Assembly (NCBI RefSeq): GCF_016862575.1
Contig: NZ_BONF01000008.1
Span: forward strand, 186,001-250,000
Origin: Catellatospora bangladeshensis
Lineage (GTDB): Bacteria; Actinomycetota; Actinomycetes; Mycobacteriales; Micromonosporaceae
Length of the DNA stretch: 64,000 nt
Direction of reading: 5' to 3'
The position numbers and the translations under genes are program-made. This document shows, one piece after another, positions 1-8,619 of the stretch. The notes beneath the pieces are model-generated. The model had not been told where the DNA came from. It saw only the letters and a list, made by a program, of their open reading frames with translations, and did not search any database. Position 1 is the first letter of the stretch. Every line of letters starts with the position of its first letter.

Positions 1-123
<123 letters not shown>

Positions 124-147
124 CCCCGCCCCCACCCGCCTGCCGCC

Positions 148-206
148 GACGCCGGCCTGTGACATCGGGAATCCGGCACCCGGATCCGACGTCACAGGCC
201 GGCGTC
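148..206. terminator. Bidirectional hairpin between convergent genes
   Basis: A perfect 16-bp inverted repeat (GACGCCGGCCTGTGAC at 148-163 and its complement at 191-206) encloses a second small hairpin (ATCCGG/CCGGAT). It sits midway between two convergent stop codons (123 and 224), the expected place for a shared factor-independent terminator. There is no T-tract, as is usual in high-GC actinomycetes. Confidence 0.75.
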
Positions 207-223
207 CACGAGGAGCGGGACGG

Positions 224-1195
224 TCAGCGGCCGTGGTCCAGGACGATCTTGCCGAAGCCGGCCCCGGTGGCGAGGCGCTCGAACGCGGCGCGGGCGTCGG
301 CGAAGTCGAGGACGGTGTCCACCACCGGCGCGATCTTGCGGGCCGCCATCAGCTCCAGCAGCGCGGCCAGCTCGTCCCGGGTGCCCATGGTCGAGCCGAC
401 GATCTCCTGCTGCAGGAAGAACACCCGGCGCAGGTCCACCGTGGCCAGGTGGCCGGAGGTCGAGCCGGAGACCACGATGCGCCCGCCCGGCTTCGTGCTC
501 TTCACCGAGTGGTCGAAGGTGGCCTCGCCGACGGTCTCGATGACCACGTCGACCCGCTCCGGCAGCCGCTCGCCCGGCGCCAGCGCGGTCGCGCCGAGCC
601 CGGTGGCGTTCTCCCGCTTGGCCTCGTCGCGGCTGGTCGCGTAGACCCGCGCGCCCAGGGCCCCGGCCAGCACGATCGCCGCGGTGGCGACCCCGCCGCC
701 CGCGCCCTGCACCAGTACGCTGCCGCCCTCGGGCAGCCGCCCCCGCGTGGTCAGCATGCGGTACGCCGTGAGCCAGGCGGTCGGCAGGCACGCGGCGTCG
801 GTGAAGGTCATGCCCGCGGGCTTGGGCACCAGGTTGCGCCGCGGCACGGTGACCAGGTCGGCGAGCGTCCCCTGGTGGCGCTCGGACAGCAGCGAGCGCT
901 TCGGGTCGAGCGTCTCGTCGCCGCCCCCGGCGGCCGGGTCGCCGACGACGGCGTGCACGACCACCTCGTTGCCGTCCTCGTCGACGCCGGCGGCGTCGCA
1001 GCCCAGGATCATCGGGAGCTGGTCGGCGGACAAGCCCACCCCGCGCAGCGACCACAGGTCGTGGTGGTTGAGGGCGCTGGCCATCACGCGGACCGTGGCC
1101 CAGCCCTCGGGTGCCTGCGGTTCGGGCCGCTCGCCCACGGCGAGACCGGCCAGCGGGTTGTCCGGATTGATGGAATCGGCATAGACGGCACGCAT
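224..1195 (-). CDS. Zinc-type alcohol dehydrogenase-like / quinone oxidoreductase
   Basis: A 323-residue medium-chain dehydrogenase/reductase. The N-terminal GroES-like half (residues 1-110) has 'WATVRVMASALNHHDLWSLRG'. The nucleotide-binding half begins near residue 140 with 'VLVQGAGGGVATAAIVLAGALGARVYATS', the glycine-rich NADPH loop of quinone reductase/crotonyl-CoA-reductase-like members. The structural-zinc cysteines of classical alcohol dehydrogenases are missing, which favours an NADPH-dependent quinone or enone reductase. The substrate is unknown. It is a single gene on the minus strand with its promoter in the 350-bp gap upstream. Confidence 0.85.
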   Translation of the reverse strand: MRAVYADSINPDNPLAGLAVGERPEPQAPEGWATVRVMASALNHHDLWSLRGVGLSADQLPMILGCDAAGVDEDGNEVVVHAVVGDPAAGGGDETLDPKRSLLSERHQGTLADLVTVPRRNLVPKPAGMTFTDAACLPTAWLTAYRMLTTRGRLPEGGSVLVQGAGGGVATAAIVLAGALGARVYATSRDEAKRENATGLGATALAPGERLPERVDVVIETVGEATFDHSVKSTKPGGRIVVSGSTSGHLATVDLRRVFFLQQEIVGSTMGTRDELAALLELMAARKIAPVVDTVLDFADARAAFERLATGAGFGKIVLDHGR

Positions 1196-1271
1196 GGCCC
1201 GACGCTAACAGCAGCGACGCCGCCCCACCGGGCCACCCTGAGGGTTCGTTCAGCGACACAGGTCACCACGG

Positions 1272-1356
1272 GTGATCCGAGCGTCCGCAAGGGAGACCGC
1301 CACGGAAGGCCGGCACAGGCCCGGAACGCGGGTCAGCACGGTGATCCGAGCGTCCG
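1272..1356. repeat. Two direct copies of a 16-bp motif in a promoter gap
   Basis: GTGATCCGAGCGTCCG occurs exactly at 1272-1287 and again at 1341-1356, 69 bp apart. Both lie in the 350-bp gap (1196-1545) upstream of the oxidoreductase and downstream of malic enzyme. Flanking bases are also similar (CACG before each copy). They could be paired regulator sites or a decayed duplication. Nothing else was recognised in the gap apart from a GC palindrome (1529-1544) next to the malic-enzyme stop. Confidence 0.6.
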
Positions 1357-1545
1357 GAGAGAAACAGCCGCAAGAGGCCGACGCAGATCCGGTGGCGGAC
1401 TCGGGCTCGCCGCGGAGGGCCGGCGAGCACCGTCGGCGGCGGGAAAGCCCACCGGGCGGCGGCAGGAGGGCGGCGGGGAGGGGTGCCCGGAGATCGGGCC
1501 CCGGCGCGGGCGGCGCGGCGGGGCCCGACGGCCCCGCGGGGCCGG

Positions 1546-2709
<1,164 letters not shown>

Positions 2710-2892
2710 TGTGGACTCCCACTATGACAACGCACACGAGCCGAGTCGGTTCAACGACGGGTCAGCGTTGACACGGCGCGGCGAGGTCACGGGGTTCTCC
2801 CGAAGCCCGGAGTGTAGACCCGGCACTACAGATGATCAATGACCAGGGTCACGCGTTGTGGCATTTCACACCTGGTGAGGGCCGTGTCGGAT

Positions 2893-3222
2893 TCACTCAT
2901 GACCCGTCTCCCGGGCCCTCAGCAGCGCCGGGCGGGGCCAGTAGCGGCAGACCACCCGGCCCAGCACGTCGGCCACGCCGTACGCCCGCGAGTCGTCGGT
3001 GACCAGGCCGTTGTCGCCGAGCAGCCAGACGCCGCCGCCCTGGAGCCTGGCCACCCGCTTGACCACCAGCAGCTCCGGCCGCACCCGGAAGCGCGCGACG
3101 ACCACGTCACCGGGCCGGACCGGCCGCCCGCCGCGGCGTACCAGCAGCATGTCGCCGTGGCGCAGGGTCGGCGCCATGGACGGGCCGTGCACGAGGACGG
3201 GAAACAGCGGCCAGCGCAACAA
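2893..3222 (-). CDS. sodX: Nickel superoxide dismutase maturation protease (S26 family)
   Basis: A 109-residue S24/S26 signal-peptidase-like protein. It has the catalytic serine in 'HGPSMAPTL' (Ser15), the general-base lysine in 'LLVVKRVA' (Lys55) and the 'GDN' box near residue 70, as in LexA/type I signal peptidases, but without a clear membrane anchor. In actinomycetes such a protein beside sodN removes the SOD propeptide so that His1 becomes the new N-terminus and can bind nickel. The gene is divergent from sodN, 76 bp away. The start is TTG, supported by GGAGG just upstream; no better ATG exists. The assignment rests on both motifs and neighbour. Confidence 0.88.
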   Translation of the reverse strand: MLRWPLFPVLVHGPSMAPTLRHGDMLLVRRGGRPVRPGDVVVARFRVRPELLVVKRVARLQGGGVWLLGDNGLVTDDSRAYGVADVLGRVVCRYWPRPALLRARETGHE

Positions 3223-3298
3223 AGCCTCCGCGGCGGAGTAGGGTCGGCAAGGGGATCATTGTCCCGTTCAGACCTCAGTCAGCTCATGGAGGACTCCG

Positions 3299-3709
3299 AT
3301 GCAGTTCTTGAAAGGACGCAGCCTGAAGCCGCGCACGGTGGTCAGCGCTCACTGCGACCTGCCGTGTGGCGTCTACGACCCGGCGCAGGCCCGGATCGAG
3401 GCCGAGTCGATCAAGGCGATCTGCGAGAAGTACCAGGCCAACACCGACCCGGAGTTCCGGACCCGGGCGCTGGTCATCAAGGAGCAGCGGGCCGAGCTGG
3501 TCAAGCACCACCTGTGGGTGCTGTGGACCGACTACTTCAAGGCCCCGCACTTCGAGAAGTACCCGAACCTGCACCAGCTGTTCAACGAGGCCACCAAGCT
3601 CGCCGGCGCGGGCGGCGCCAAGGGCCAGGCCGACCCGGCCGTCGCCGAGCAGCTGCTGGTGAAGATCGACGAGATCGCGAAGATCTTCTGGGAGACCAAG
3701 CAGGCCTGA
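3299..3709 (+). CDS. sodN: Nickel-containing superoxide dismutase
   Basis: A 136-residue precursor of Ni-SOD, which dismutates superoxide to oxygen and peroxide in the cytoplasm. The nickel hook 'HCDLPCGVY' follows a 17-residue propeptide ending in 'VVSA'. After cleavage His18 becomes residue 1, and Cys2 and Cys6 are the nickel thiolates. The remainder is the four-helix bundle ('LVKHHLWVLWTDYFK', 'YPNLHQLFNEATKLAG'). A GGAGG ribosome site stands seven bases before the ATG. It is divergent from sodX. In Streptomyces this gene is repressed by Zn/Ni-responsive Fur-family Nur, but no convincing Nur box was found here. Confidence 0.97.
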   Translation: MQFLKGRSLKPRTVVSAHCDLPCGVYDPAQARIEAESIKAICEKYQANTDPEFRTRALVIKEQRAELVKHHLWVLWTDYFKAPHFEKYPNLHQLFNEATKLAGAGGAKGQADPAVAEQLLVKIDEIAKIFWETKQA

Positions 3710-3722
3710 TACCGCCTGCCCG

Positions 3723-3749
3723 GCCGGGTGACCGTTCCGGTCACCCGGC
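3723..3749 (+). terminator. Hairpin terminator after sodN
   Basis: A perfect 11-bp stem (GCCGGGTGACC / GGTCACCCGGC) with a 5-base loop starts 13 bases after the sodN stop. No T-run follows. Confidence 0.8.
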
Positions 3750-3817
3750 TGCACCGCACGACGAGTGCGCGCGGACGGCCGGTCATGAGCTAGGCTCCGC
3801 CCGGGGGGTTGGGCCAG

Positions 3818-4240
3818 GTGAGTCAGATTCTGCAACCGACGGCGATGTCGCTGACCGACAACGTCGTTGCCGTCACCGTGCCCGCCGACGGCGGCTGGCT
3901 GGGCGTGCTGCGTACGGCGACGGCCGGGCTGGCCGCGCGCCTGCGTTTCGCTGGTGACAAGATCGAGGACCTGCGCATCGCCGTGGACGAGGCGTGCGCG
4001 ATGCTGCTCGGGATCGCGCCCCCCGGCGCGCAGCTGCACTGCCGTTTCGAGATCGGCGCCACCGAGCTGACCGTGGCCATCTCCGCGCCGGTCAACGGCA
4101 AGAAGAAGCTCCCGGGCGACTCGGCGTTCGCGTGGAAGGTGCTCAGCGGCCTCACCTCGCGCGTCGACGCCGAGCAGGCCGACGGCGTGGCCACCATCCG
4201 CCTGGTCACCGAGCTGCCGCAGCAGCCCGCCGCGGCCTGA
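3818..4240 (+). CDS. Anti-sigma-factor-like (RsbW-type) ATP-binding protein
   Basis: About 140 residues with a histidine-kinase-like ATPase fold of the RsbW/SpoIIAB type: helix 'AATAGLAARLRFAGDKIEDLRIAVDEACAMLL', where the 'RIAVDEA' N-box resembles the Mg/ATP-binding motif, then beta strands and a short 'GLTSRVDAEQADGVATIRLVTEL' end. Such proteins bind a SigB/SigF-type sigma factor or an anti-anti-sigma partner. No sigma gene is adjacent, so its partner is unknown. The GTG at 3818 has a G-rich ribosome site at the right distance; an in-frame TTG lies nine bases upstream and an ATG at 3845. Confidence 0.7.
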   Translation: MSQILQPTAMSLTDNVVAVTVPADGGWLGVLRTATAGLAARLRFAGDKIEDLRIAVDEACAMLLGIAPPGAQLHCRFEIGATELTVAISAPVNGKKKLPGDSAFAWKVLSGLTSRVDAEQADGVATIRLVTELPQQPAAA

Positions 4241-4273
4241 CCGCCGCGGCACCGGGCCGCCGGTCGCGCCCGG

Positions 4274-4678
4274 TCAGGCGCGCTCGCGCCAGCCCAGCCA
4301 GCGGGTCGTCGCCGGGGCCAGCACCAGGCCGATGACGGCCAGCGCGCTGCCCATGACGGCCCAGCCCGCAGCGGGCATCCCGCCATTGATCATGAAGAAC
4401 GCGGGCGCCGTGATCATCAGCTCCAGCGCCAAGCCCGGACCCCGCACGCCGGGCCGGCGGCGCAGCAGCCCCCACGCCACCGCGCCCAGCCAGGCGGCGA
4501 TGGCCAGCGCGAACACGGTCACCCCGGCGGCCAGCCGAAGATCCGTGGCGCTCGCGGTGAAGTCGGCGTACACCAGCGCCGCGGCCAGCACGGTCACGGC
4601 CACGGCCTGCAGCACGACCAGCGCGACCGCGCCGTACAGCGTCGCGGGCGGCCGGGTGGCGGTGGTCTCGGCGGACAT
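4274..4678 (-). CDS. Small four-helix membrane protein of unknown function
   Basis: A 134-residue protein with four evident hydrophobic segments (about residues 14-40, 50-70, 83-100 and 104-125) and arginine-rich loops. No catalytic motif is visible and the family was not recognised. It converges with the RsbW-like gene (34-bp gap) and is divergent from the lipid kinase gene, with which it shares the 4679-4841 promoter region. Confidence 0.75.
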   Translation of the reverse strand: MSAETTATRPPATLYGAVALVVLQAVAVTVLAAALVYADFTASATDLRLAAGVTVFALAIAAWLGAVAWGLLRRRPGVRGPGLALELMITAPAFFMINGGMPAAGWAVMGSALAVIGLVLAPATTRWLGWRERA

Positions 4679-4841
4679 CGGGGACCCCTCTCACGGCTCT
4701 GCCTGGCCGCCCACCGTGCCGCGCGGGCGGCCCGCCGGGGGTCTCAGGTTCGCCAGGAACCCTAACCGAAGCACGGTGAACGCCGTCTCCCAGCGTGCGG
4801 CCCGCGTAACAGGAGGTCACCGCGCCGGGTACATTCCCGTC

Positions 4842-5783
4842 ATGCGAGGTCTGCTCGTCGTCAACCCCAAGGCGACCACCACGTCCGCCCGCACCCGCGA
4901 CGTGCTGGCCGGTGCGCTGCGCAGCGAGATGGAGCTGGCCATCGGCTTCACCCGGCGCCGCGGGCACGGCTTCGACCTGGCCCGGGACGCCGCCGCGGAC
5001 GGGGTCGACGTGGTCGTCGCGCTGGGCGGCGACGGCACCGTGAACGAGGTCGTCAACGGCCTGATGGCGGCCGGGCGCGGCGCGCAGGGTCCCGCGCTGG
5101 CCGTGGTGCCGGGCGGCTCCACCAACGTGTTCGTGCGCGCGCTGGGCCTGCCCCGCTACACGGTGGACGCCACCTCGGTCATCCTGCGCGCGTTGCGCCG
5201 GGGCAGCACCCGGACCGTCAGCCTGGGCCTGGCCGACGACCGCTACTTCACCTTCTGCGCGGGCCTGGGCCTGGACGCCGCGGTGGTGCGCCGGGTCGAG
5301 CAGGCGCGGCGCAAGGGCCGCCGCTCGACCCCGGGCCTCTACCTGCGCTCCACCCTGGGGCAGTACTTCGTCGAGGGCCGCCGCGAGCCCGGCATCACCG
5401 TGGAGGAGCCCGGCGCGGAGATCGAGGGCGGTCTGGCCAACGTGATCGTGCAGAACACCGCCCCGTGGACGTACCTCGGGGAGCGGGAGGTGCACGCGAG
5501 CCCCCGCGCGTCCTTCGACGCCGGGCTCGACGTGCTGGCATTGAGGGCCCTCCACCTGCCCTCCACCCTCCACACGGTCACCCAGATGCTGACCCATCAG
5601 CCAGACGATCCGGACGAACGGGGAGAGATGTCCGGAAAAAAGATCATGGTGCGCCACGATCTGGCGGAGTTCGTCGTCCGTTGCGCCACCCCCCAGGCGT
5701 TCCAACTAGACGGCGACTATCTAGGTGAACGCGAAAAGGTGAAATTCACCTCGGTGCCCGGGGCACTGCGCGTAATCTGCTAA
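4842..5783 (+). CDS. Diacylglycerol kinase-family lipid kinase
   Basis: A 313-residue soluble DAGK-catalytic protein. The ATP-binding signature 'VVVALGGDGTVNEVVNGL' lies near residues 60-80 and 'VVPGGSTNVFVRALGLP' near 90-105, with a C-terminal beta-sandwich. Enzymes of this DgkB/YegS group phosphorylate diacylglycerol or sphingoid-type lipids from ATP and recycle membrane lipids. The ATG at 4842 was chosen because the protein then begins at the conserved first strand 'LLVVNPKATT'; the frame is open much further upstream, but that stretch does not look like protein. Just after the stop is a small hairpin (TCGCTG/CAGCGA, 5787-5806). Confidence 0.88.
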   Translation: MRGLLVVNPKATTTSARTRDVLAGALRSEMELAIGFTRRRGHGFDLARDAAADGVDVVVALGGDGTVNEVVNGLMAAGRGAQGPALAVVPGGSTNVFVRALGLPRYTVDATSVILRALRRGSTRTVSLGLADDRYFTFCAGLGLDAAVVRRVEQARRKGRRSTPGLYLRSTLGQYFVEGRREPGITVEEPGAEIEGGLANVIVQNTAPWTYLGEREVHASPRASFDAGLDVLALRALHLPSTLHTVTQMLTHQPDDPDERGEMSGKKIMVRHDLAEFVVRCATPQAFQLDGDYLGEREKVKFTSVPGALRVIC

Positions 5784-5816
5784 GAGTCGCTGTCGAAAGG
5801 CAGCGAAATGGCGATC

Positions 5817-5832
5817 TGTGTCAATGGGCACA
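5817..5832. promoter_or_regulatory. Candidate CRP-type site upstream of whiB1
   Basis: TGTG-N8-CACA, the spacing of a Crp half-site pair, lies in the 408-bp non-coding region (5784-6191) before whiB1. In M. tuberculosis whiB1 is controlled by Crp from a long upstream region, which makes the site plausible. It has only four matching bases per arm, so it is weak. A TTGACA hexamer at 5986-5991 could be a -35 element, but no clear -10 follows. Confidence 0.3.
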
Positions 5833-6191
5833 CGTGACACACGCTGGAAATCCTGGCGACGCATTACGGCTCGTACTACATTGATCACTGACTGTCGCAT
5901 GTCGGGGTCCGGGGTCACGCCCGGTGATCCGGACAAAACGGTCGTGAGCTTGCTCACCCGTCCGTCCTAATTTCGGGCACCCCCCTTGACATCGCGGGAG
6001 TTCGTGAAAGCATTCACAAGCGTACCGAGCGCTGAACCTGTTGCGCCGACACGCGCTGCTGATTTCGGTAGCGGTCCGTAACAACTGGATCGCATCCAAA
6101 TCGCTTCACGCGCGTTCGCATACAGAGAAGCCCGAACGTACCAAACGCATCGTTAGCAATCTCCACTGCCATCACAAGGAGTGTTTCCGCC

Positions 6192-6446
6192 ATGGACTGG
6201 CGCCACCATTCAGTCTGCCGCGACGAAGACCCGGAGCTGTTCTTCCCGATCGGGACGTCCGGCCCCGCATTGCTTCAGGTCGAGCAGGCGAAGAAGGTGT
6301 GCGGGCGGTGCCCCGTCTCCAACGAGTGCCTCAAGTGGGCGCTGGAGACCGGTCAGGACGCGGGAGTCTGGGGTGGGATGAGCGAAGAGGAGCGGCGCGC
6401 CGTCAAGCGCCGTGGCGGCCTCCGGGTCCGCGCGCACTCCCTCTGA
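6192..6446 (+). CDS. whiB1: WhiB1-like iron-sulfur transcription factor
   Basis: An 84-residue WhiB protein. The four cluster-ligating cysteines are C9, C37, C40 and C46 ('CRDEDPELFFP', 'CGRCPVSNEC'), followed by the 'GVWGG' turn and a basic C-terminal helix ('EERRAVKRR'). WhiB1 (Streptomyces WblE) proteins carry a 4Fe-4S cluster that reacts with nitric oxide and act with the principal sigma factor region 4. Size and the opening 'MDWR' suit the WhiB1 class rather than WhiB3 or WhiB7. AAGGAGTG gives the ribosome site. The 408-bp upstream gap suggests complex control, and a strong terminator follows. Confidence 0.93.
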   Translation: MDWRHHSVCRDEDPELFFPIGTSGPALLQVEQAKKVCGRCPVSNECLKWALETGQDAGVWGGMSEEERRAVKRRGGLRVRAHSL

Positions 6447-6486
6447 GCACCCAGCGACACCTGCACCACAACGCCTCGCCGCACAA

Positions 6487-6530
6487 AACGTAGAAAGCCC
6501 CGAGCGCCGTAGCTCCGGGGCTTTTACGTT
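6487..6530 (+). terminator. Strong terminator after whiB1
   Basis: A long inverted repeat with an AACGTA/TACGTT outer stem and a GAAAGCCCCG/CGGGGCTTTT inner stem around a short loop; the 3' arm carries CTTTT. It is one of the few T-rich terminators in the window. Confidence 0.9.
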
Positions 6531-6603
6531 GTCCGGGCTCCGCCGGTCGCGCCGAGCCCGCCGTCCCAGGCCGGCGCGGCCTCCCCGGTGGGCAGGGCGG
6601 GAC

Positions 6604-6703
6604 TTGATCGCTGGTTCGTGTCGAAACGTGTGGCCAGCAAGATCGCGGGTTCGTGTCGAAAGGTGCGGCTGGACCGCAGGTTTGGACACGAAGCCGCGAT
6701 CTT
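6604..6703. repeat. 65-bp palindrome (family A): half copy plus full copy
   Basis: The full element is 6639-6703: arm AAGATCGCGGGTTCGTGTC, a 27-base centre, and the complementary arm with one mismatch. Directly before it, 6604-6638 holds the first 35 bases of a second copy (TTGATCGCTGGTTCGTGTC...), apparently cut off by the full one. They lie between convergent genes whiB1 and cbiX. See the family description in the findings. Confidence 0.9.
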
Positions 6704-6859
6704 CGCCGGAGGGCAGCCGTCGCGAGGGCGCGGTGTGGGCCGGGGCGCCCGACGGCGGCGCGGAAGGTGCCCGGCGGACGCCGCCCGGAGACAGACAAGA
6801 TCACGAATCTCGGCCCGTGACCAGGGAAATACGGTGCGTGAAACCGTGCGGAAACCCGC

Positions 6860-7660
6860 TCAGGCGGCCACGAGAGCGCGTTGCGGAGCGGCCGCATCCA
6901 CGCGGTGCAGAACGAGCCGAACGAGCTCTCTCGACGCTCCCAGAGGTGCCGCCGCGCCGATCGCGCCCGTGTCCCGGGCATCGGCGACGATCGCCTCGTA
7001 CAGCCGGCCGGGCGCGAGGAAGTACGACGCCACCGCCACCCGCTGCGCCCCGGCCTCCCGCAGCGCCGTCACAGCCTGCCCGCCGGTGGGCGCCGCCGCG
7101 CTGGCATACGCCGCCTGGCAGGGCACGCCCAGCCGCCGTCCCAGCTCGGCCGCGACCTCGTCGACCATGGCCCGCCCGGACGCCACGCTGGTGCCCGCCG
7201 CAGCCAGCACGACCGCGTCGTAGCCGGCACCGGCGCGCCCGGCGACGGAGGCTGCGGGCACCGCCTCGTGCAGGCGGCGCACCAGCCCCGCCAGCAGCGG
7301 CTCGGAGACCGCGCCGAGGGTGTCCGCGATCGCGCAGTCGAACCCGGCGACCTGGGCGGGCAGGTCCACCCGCCCGTGGTACGCGCGGGTCAGCAGCAGC
7401 GGCACCACCACCGGCGCGGGTGCCCCTGCGGCCCGTAGCGCGGCCAGCACGTCGGCCGGGCGCGGCTCGGCCAGCTCCAGGAACGCCACCCGGACGTCCA
7501 GGCCCGGCCGGGCGCAGGCGACCGCGCGGGCCAGCGCTCGCGTTTCCGCCTGCGCCCGCGGATCGCGCGAGCCGTGCGCGACCAGCACCACGGGCGCGAG
7601 CGCACCCGTGGGGCCGGTCGTCAGCCCGTCCCGCGGCATCGTCCGCGCGTCACGCGGCAT
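6860..7660 (-). CDS. Sirohydrochlorin chelatase (CbiX/SirB-like)
   Basis: A 266-residue protein of the CbiX class II chelatase family. The metal-binding histidine is in 'VLVAHGSRDPRAQ' (residues 27-39), with duplicated-domain features including 'VVPLLLTRAYHGRVDLP' and 'RVAVASYFLAPGRLYEAIV'. It inserts Fe2+ (or Co2+) into sirohydrochlorin. As the last gene of the sulfate-reduction operon it most likely makes siroheme for the sulfite reductase at 8616-10322. Its start overlaps the end of cysH by 11 bases, showing translational coupling. An alternative ATG lies seven codons downstream. Confidence 0.88.
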   Translation of the reverse strand: MPRDARTMPRDGLTTGPTGALAPVVLVAHGSRDPRAQAETRALARAVACARPGLDVRVAFLELAEPRPADVLAALRAAGAPAPVVVPLLLTRAYHGRVDLPAQVAGFDCAIADTLGAVSEPLLAGLVRRLHEAVPAASVAGRAGAGYDAVVLAAAGTSVASGRAMVDEVAAELGRRLGVPCQAAYASAAAPTGGQAVTALREAGAQRVAVASYFLAPGRLYEAIVADARDTGAIGAAAPLGASRELVRLVLHRVDAAAPQRALVAA

Positions 7661-8360
7661 GCAGACCGCACTCGGTCTTGTCGAACATCGCCCAGCGCCC
7701 CGAGCGCGGGTCCTCGCCCGGCTGGGTGCGCCGGGTGCACGGCCAGCAGCCGACGGAGCCGTAGCCCTGGTTCAGCAGCTGGTTGACCGGGATGTCGTGG
7801 CGGGCGATGTACGCGTCCACATCGGCCTGGGTCCAGGTCGCCAGCGGGTTGACCTTGACCTTGCCGCGGTTCTGCTCGAAGTGCACCACGGGGGTGTTGG
7901 CGCGGGTCGGCGCCTCGTCGCGGCGCAGGCCCGCGGCCCACGCCTCGTATCCGGCGAGCGCCTCCTCCAGCGGCTTCACCTTGCGCAGGTAGCAGCAGGA
8001 GTCGGGGTCGCGGGCGTAGAGCCGGGGTCCGTAGCGCTCGTCCTGCTCGGCGACGGTCAGCTCGGGGCGCACGGTCCGCACGGTCACCGGGATGGTGCGG
8101 GTGACCCGGTCTCGCACCCGCAGCGTCTCCGGGAAGTGCAGGCCGGTGTCGAGGAAGACCACCTCGATGCCGGGCACCACCCGGGCCGCCACGTGCGCCA
8201 GCACGGCGTCGGCCATCGAGCTGGTGACGCAGAAGCGCGACCCGAACGTGGCCGCCGCCCAGCCGACGATCTCCTCGGCGGGCGCGCCCTCCAGCTCGGC
8301 CCCGGCCCGGCTCGCCAGATCCATCAGTTCCGCGGTGGAACGCCGCACGTCCACGGTCAT
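7650..8360 (-). CDS. cysH: Adenylyl-sulfate (APS) reductase
   Basis: A 236-residue PAPS-reductase-family enzyme that reduces activated sulfate to sulfite with thioredoxin. It has the P-loop-like 'SSMADAVLAH' segment, 'LDTGLHFPET' and the two cysteine pairs 'DSCCYLRK' and 'GCWPC', which together bind a 4Fe-4S cluster and mark the APS-using class rather than the cluster-free PAPS class. The catalytic cysteine is in the terminal 'ECGLH'. Start: the ATG at 8360 overlaps the previous stop as ATGA; the frame is open further upstream, but that would run through the neighbour gene. Confidence 0.95.
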   Translation of the reverse strand: MTVDVRRSTAELMDLASRAGAELEGAPAEEIVGWAAATFGSRFCVTSSMADAVLAHVAARVVPGIEVVFLDTGLHFPETLRVRDRVTRTIPVTVRTVRPELTVAEQDERYGPRLYARDPDSCCYLRKVKPLEEALAGYEAWAAGLRRDEAPTRANTPVVHFEQNRGKVKVNPLATWTQADVDAYIARHDIPVNQLLNQGYGSVGCWPCTRRTQPGEDPRSGRWAMFDKTECGLHAA

Positions 8361-8554
8361 TGCGTCACCCTCCCCAGCAGTCCGATCATCTTCAGCGCGA
8401 AAACCCGTCGGCACGCTCGGCACTCCCACTGCCCGTGGGTGCCGGCGGCCGGCTCCCCTGCCTCGTTCTCCGGACCCGCGTGCGGGCGCAGGTACGCCTC
8501 CTCGCCACAGAACGGGCAGTAGTACGGCACCGCCCGTTGATTGCCGTCGCTCAT
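8357..8554 (-). CDS. Small zinc-ribbon protein in the sulfate operon
   Basis: A 65-residue protein with two knuckles, 'CPFC' (near residue 13) and 'CRAC' (near residue 46), forming a likely rubredoxin-type zinc ribbon. Its function is unknown; small proteins like this occur between sir and cysH in actinomycetes. Its ATG overlaps the stop of the 22-codon frame before it (ATGA), and its stop overlaps the cysH start the same way, so it must be translated with the operon. Confidence 0.8.
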   Translation of the reverse strand: MSDGNQRAVPYYCPFCGEEAYLRPHAGPENEAGEPAAGTHGQWECRACRRVFALKMIGLLGRVTQ

Positions 8555-8619
8555 GCCGCCGCCTCCGGCGTCGCCATGAGCCGAGCAGCGTTCATGATTC
8601 GCTCGCTGCGCTCGCTCAT
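8551..8619 (-). CDS. 22-codon micro-ORF linking sir to the zinc-ribbon gene
   Basis: The frame begins 'MSERSERIM' and ends 'ATPEAAA'. Its ATG overlaps the sir stop (ATGA, 8616-8619) and its TGA overlaps the next ATG (8551-8554), so ribosomes could pass sir - micro-ORF - zinc ribbon - cysH without a gap. The first 20 bases form the palindromic GCGAGCGCAGCGAGCG sequence. The peptide itself may have no function; it could simply carry translation across the 61-base gap. Confidence 0.5.
   Translation of the reverse strand: MSERSERIMNAARLMATPEAAA

Noticed and set aside
3244-3262. GGCAAGGGGATCATTGTCC as a Nur box before sodN
   Set aside because: Only a loose palindrome; spacing and bases do not fit the known TTGCA-N5-TGCAA pattern well.
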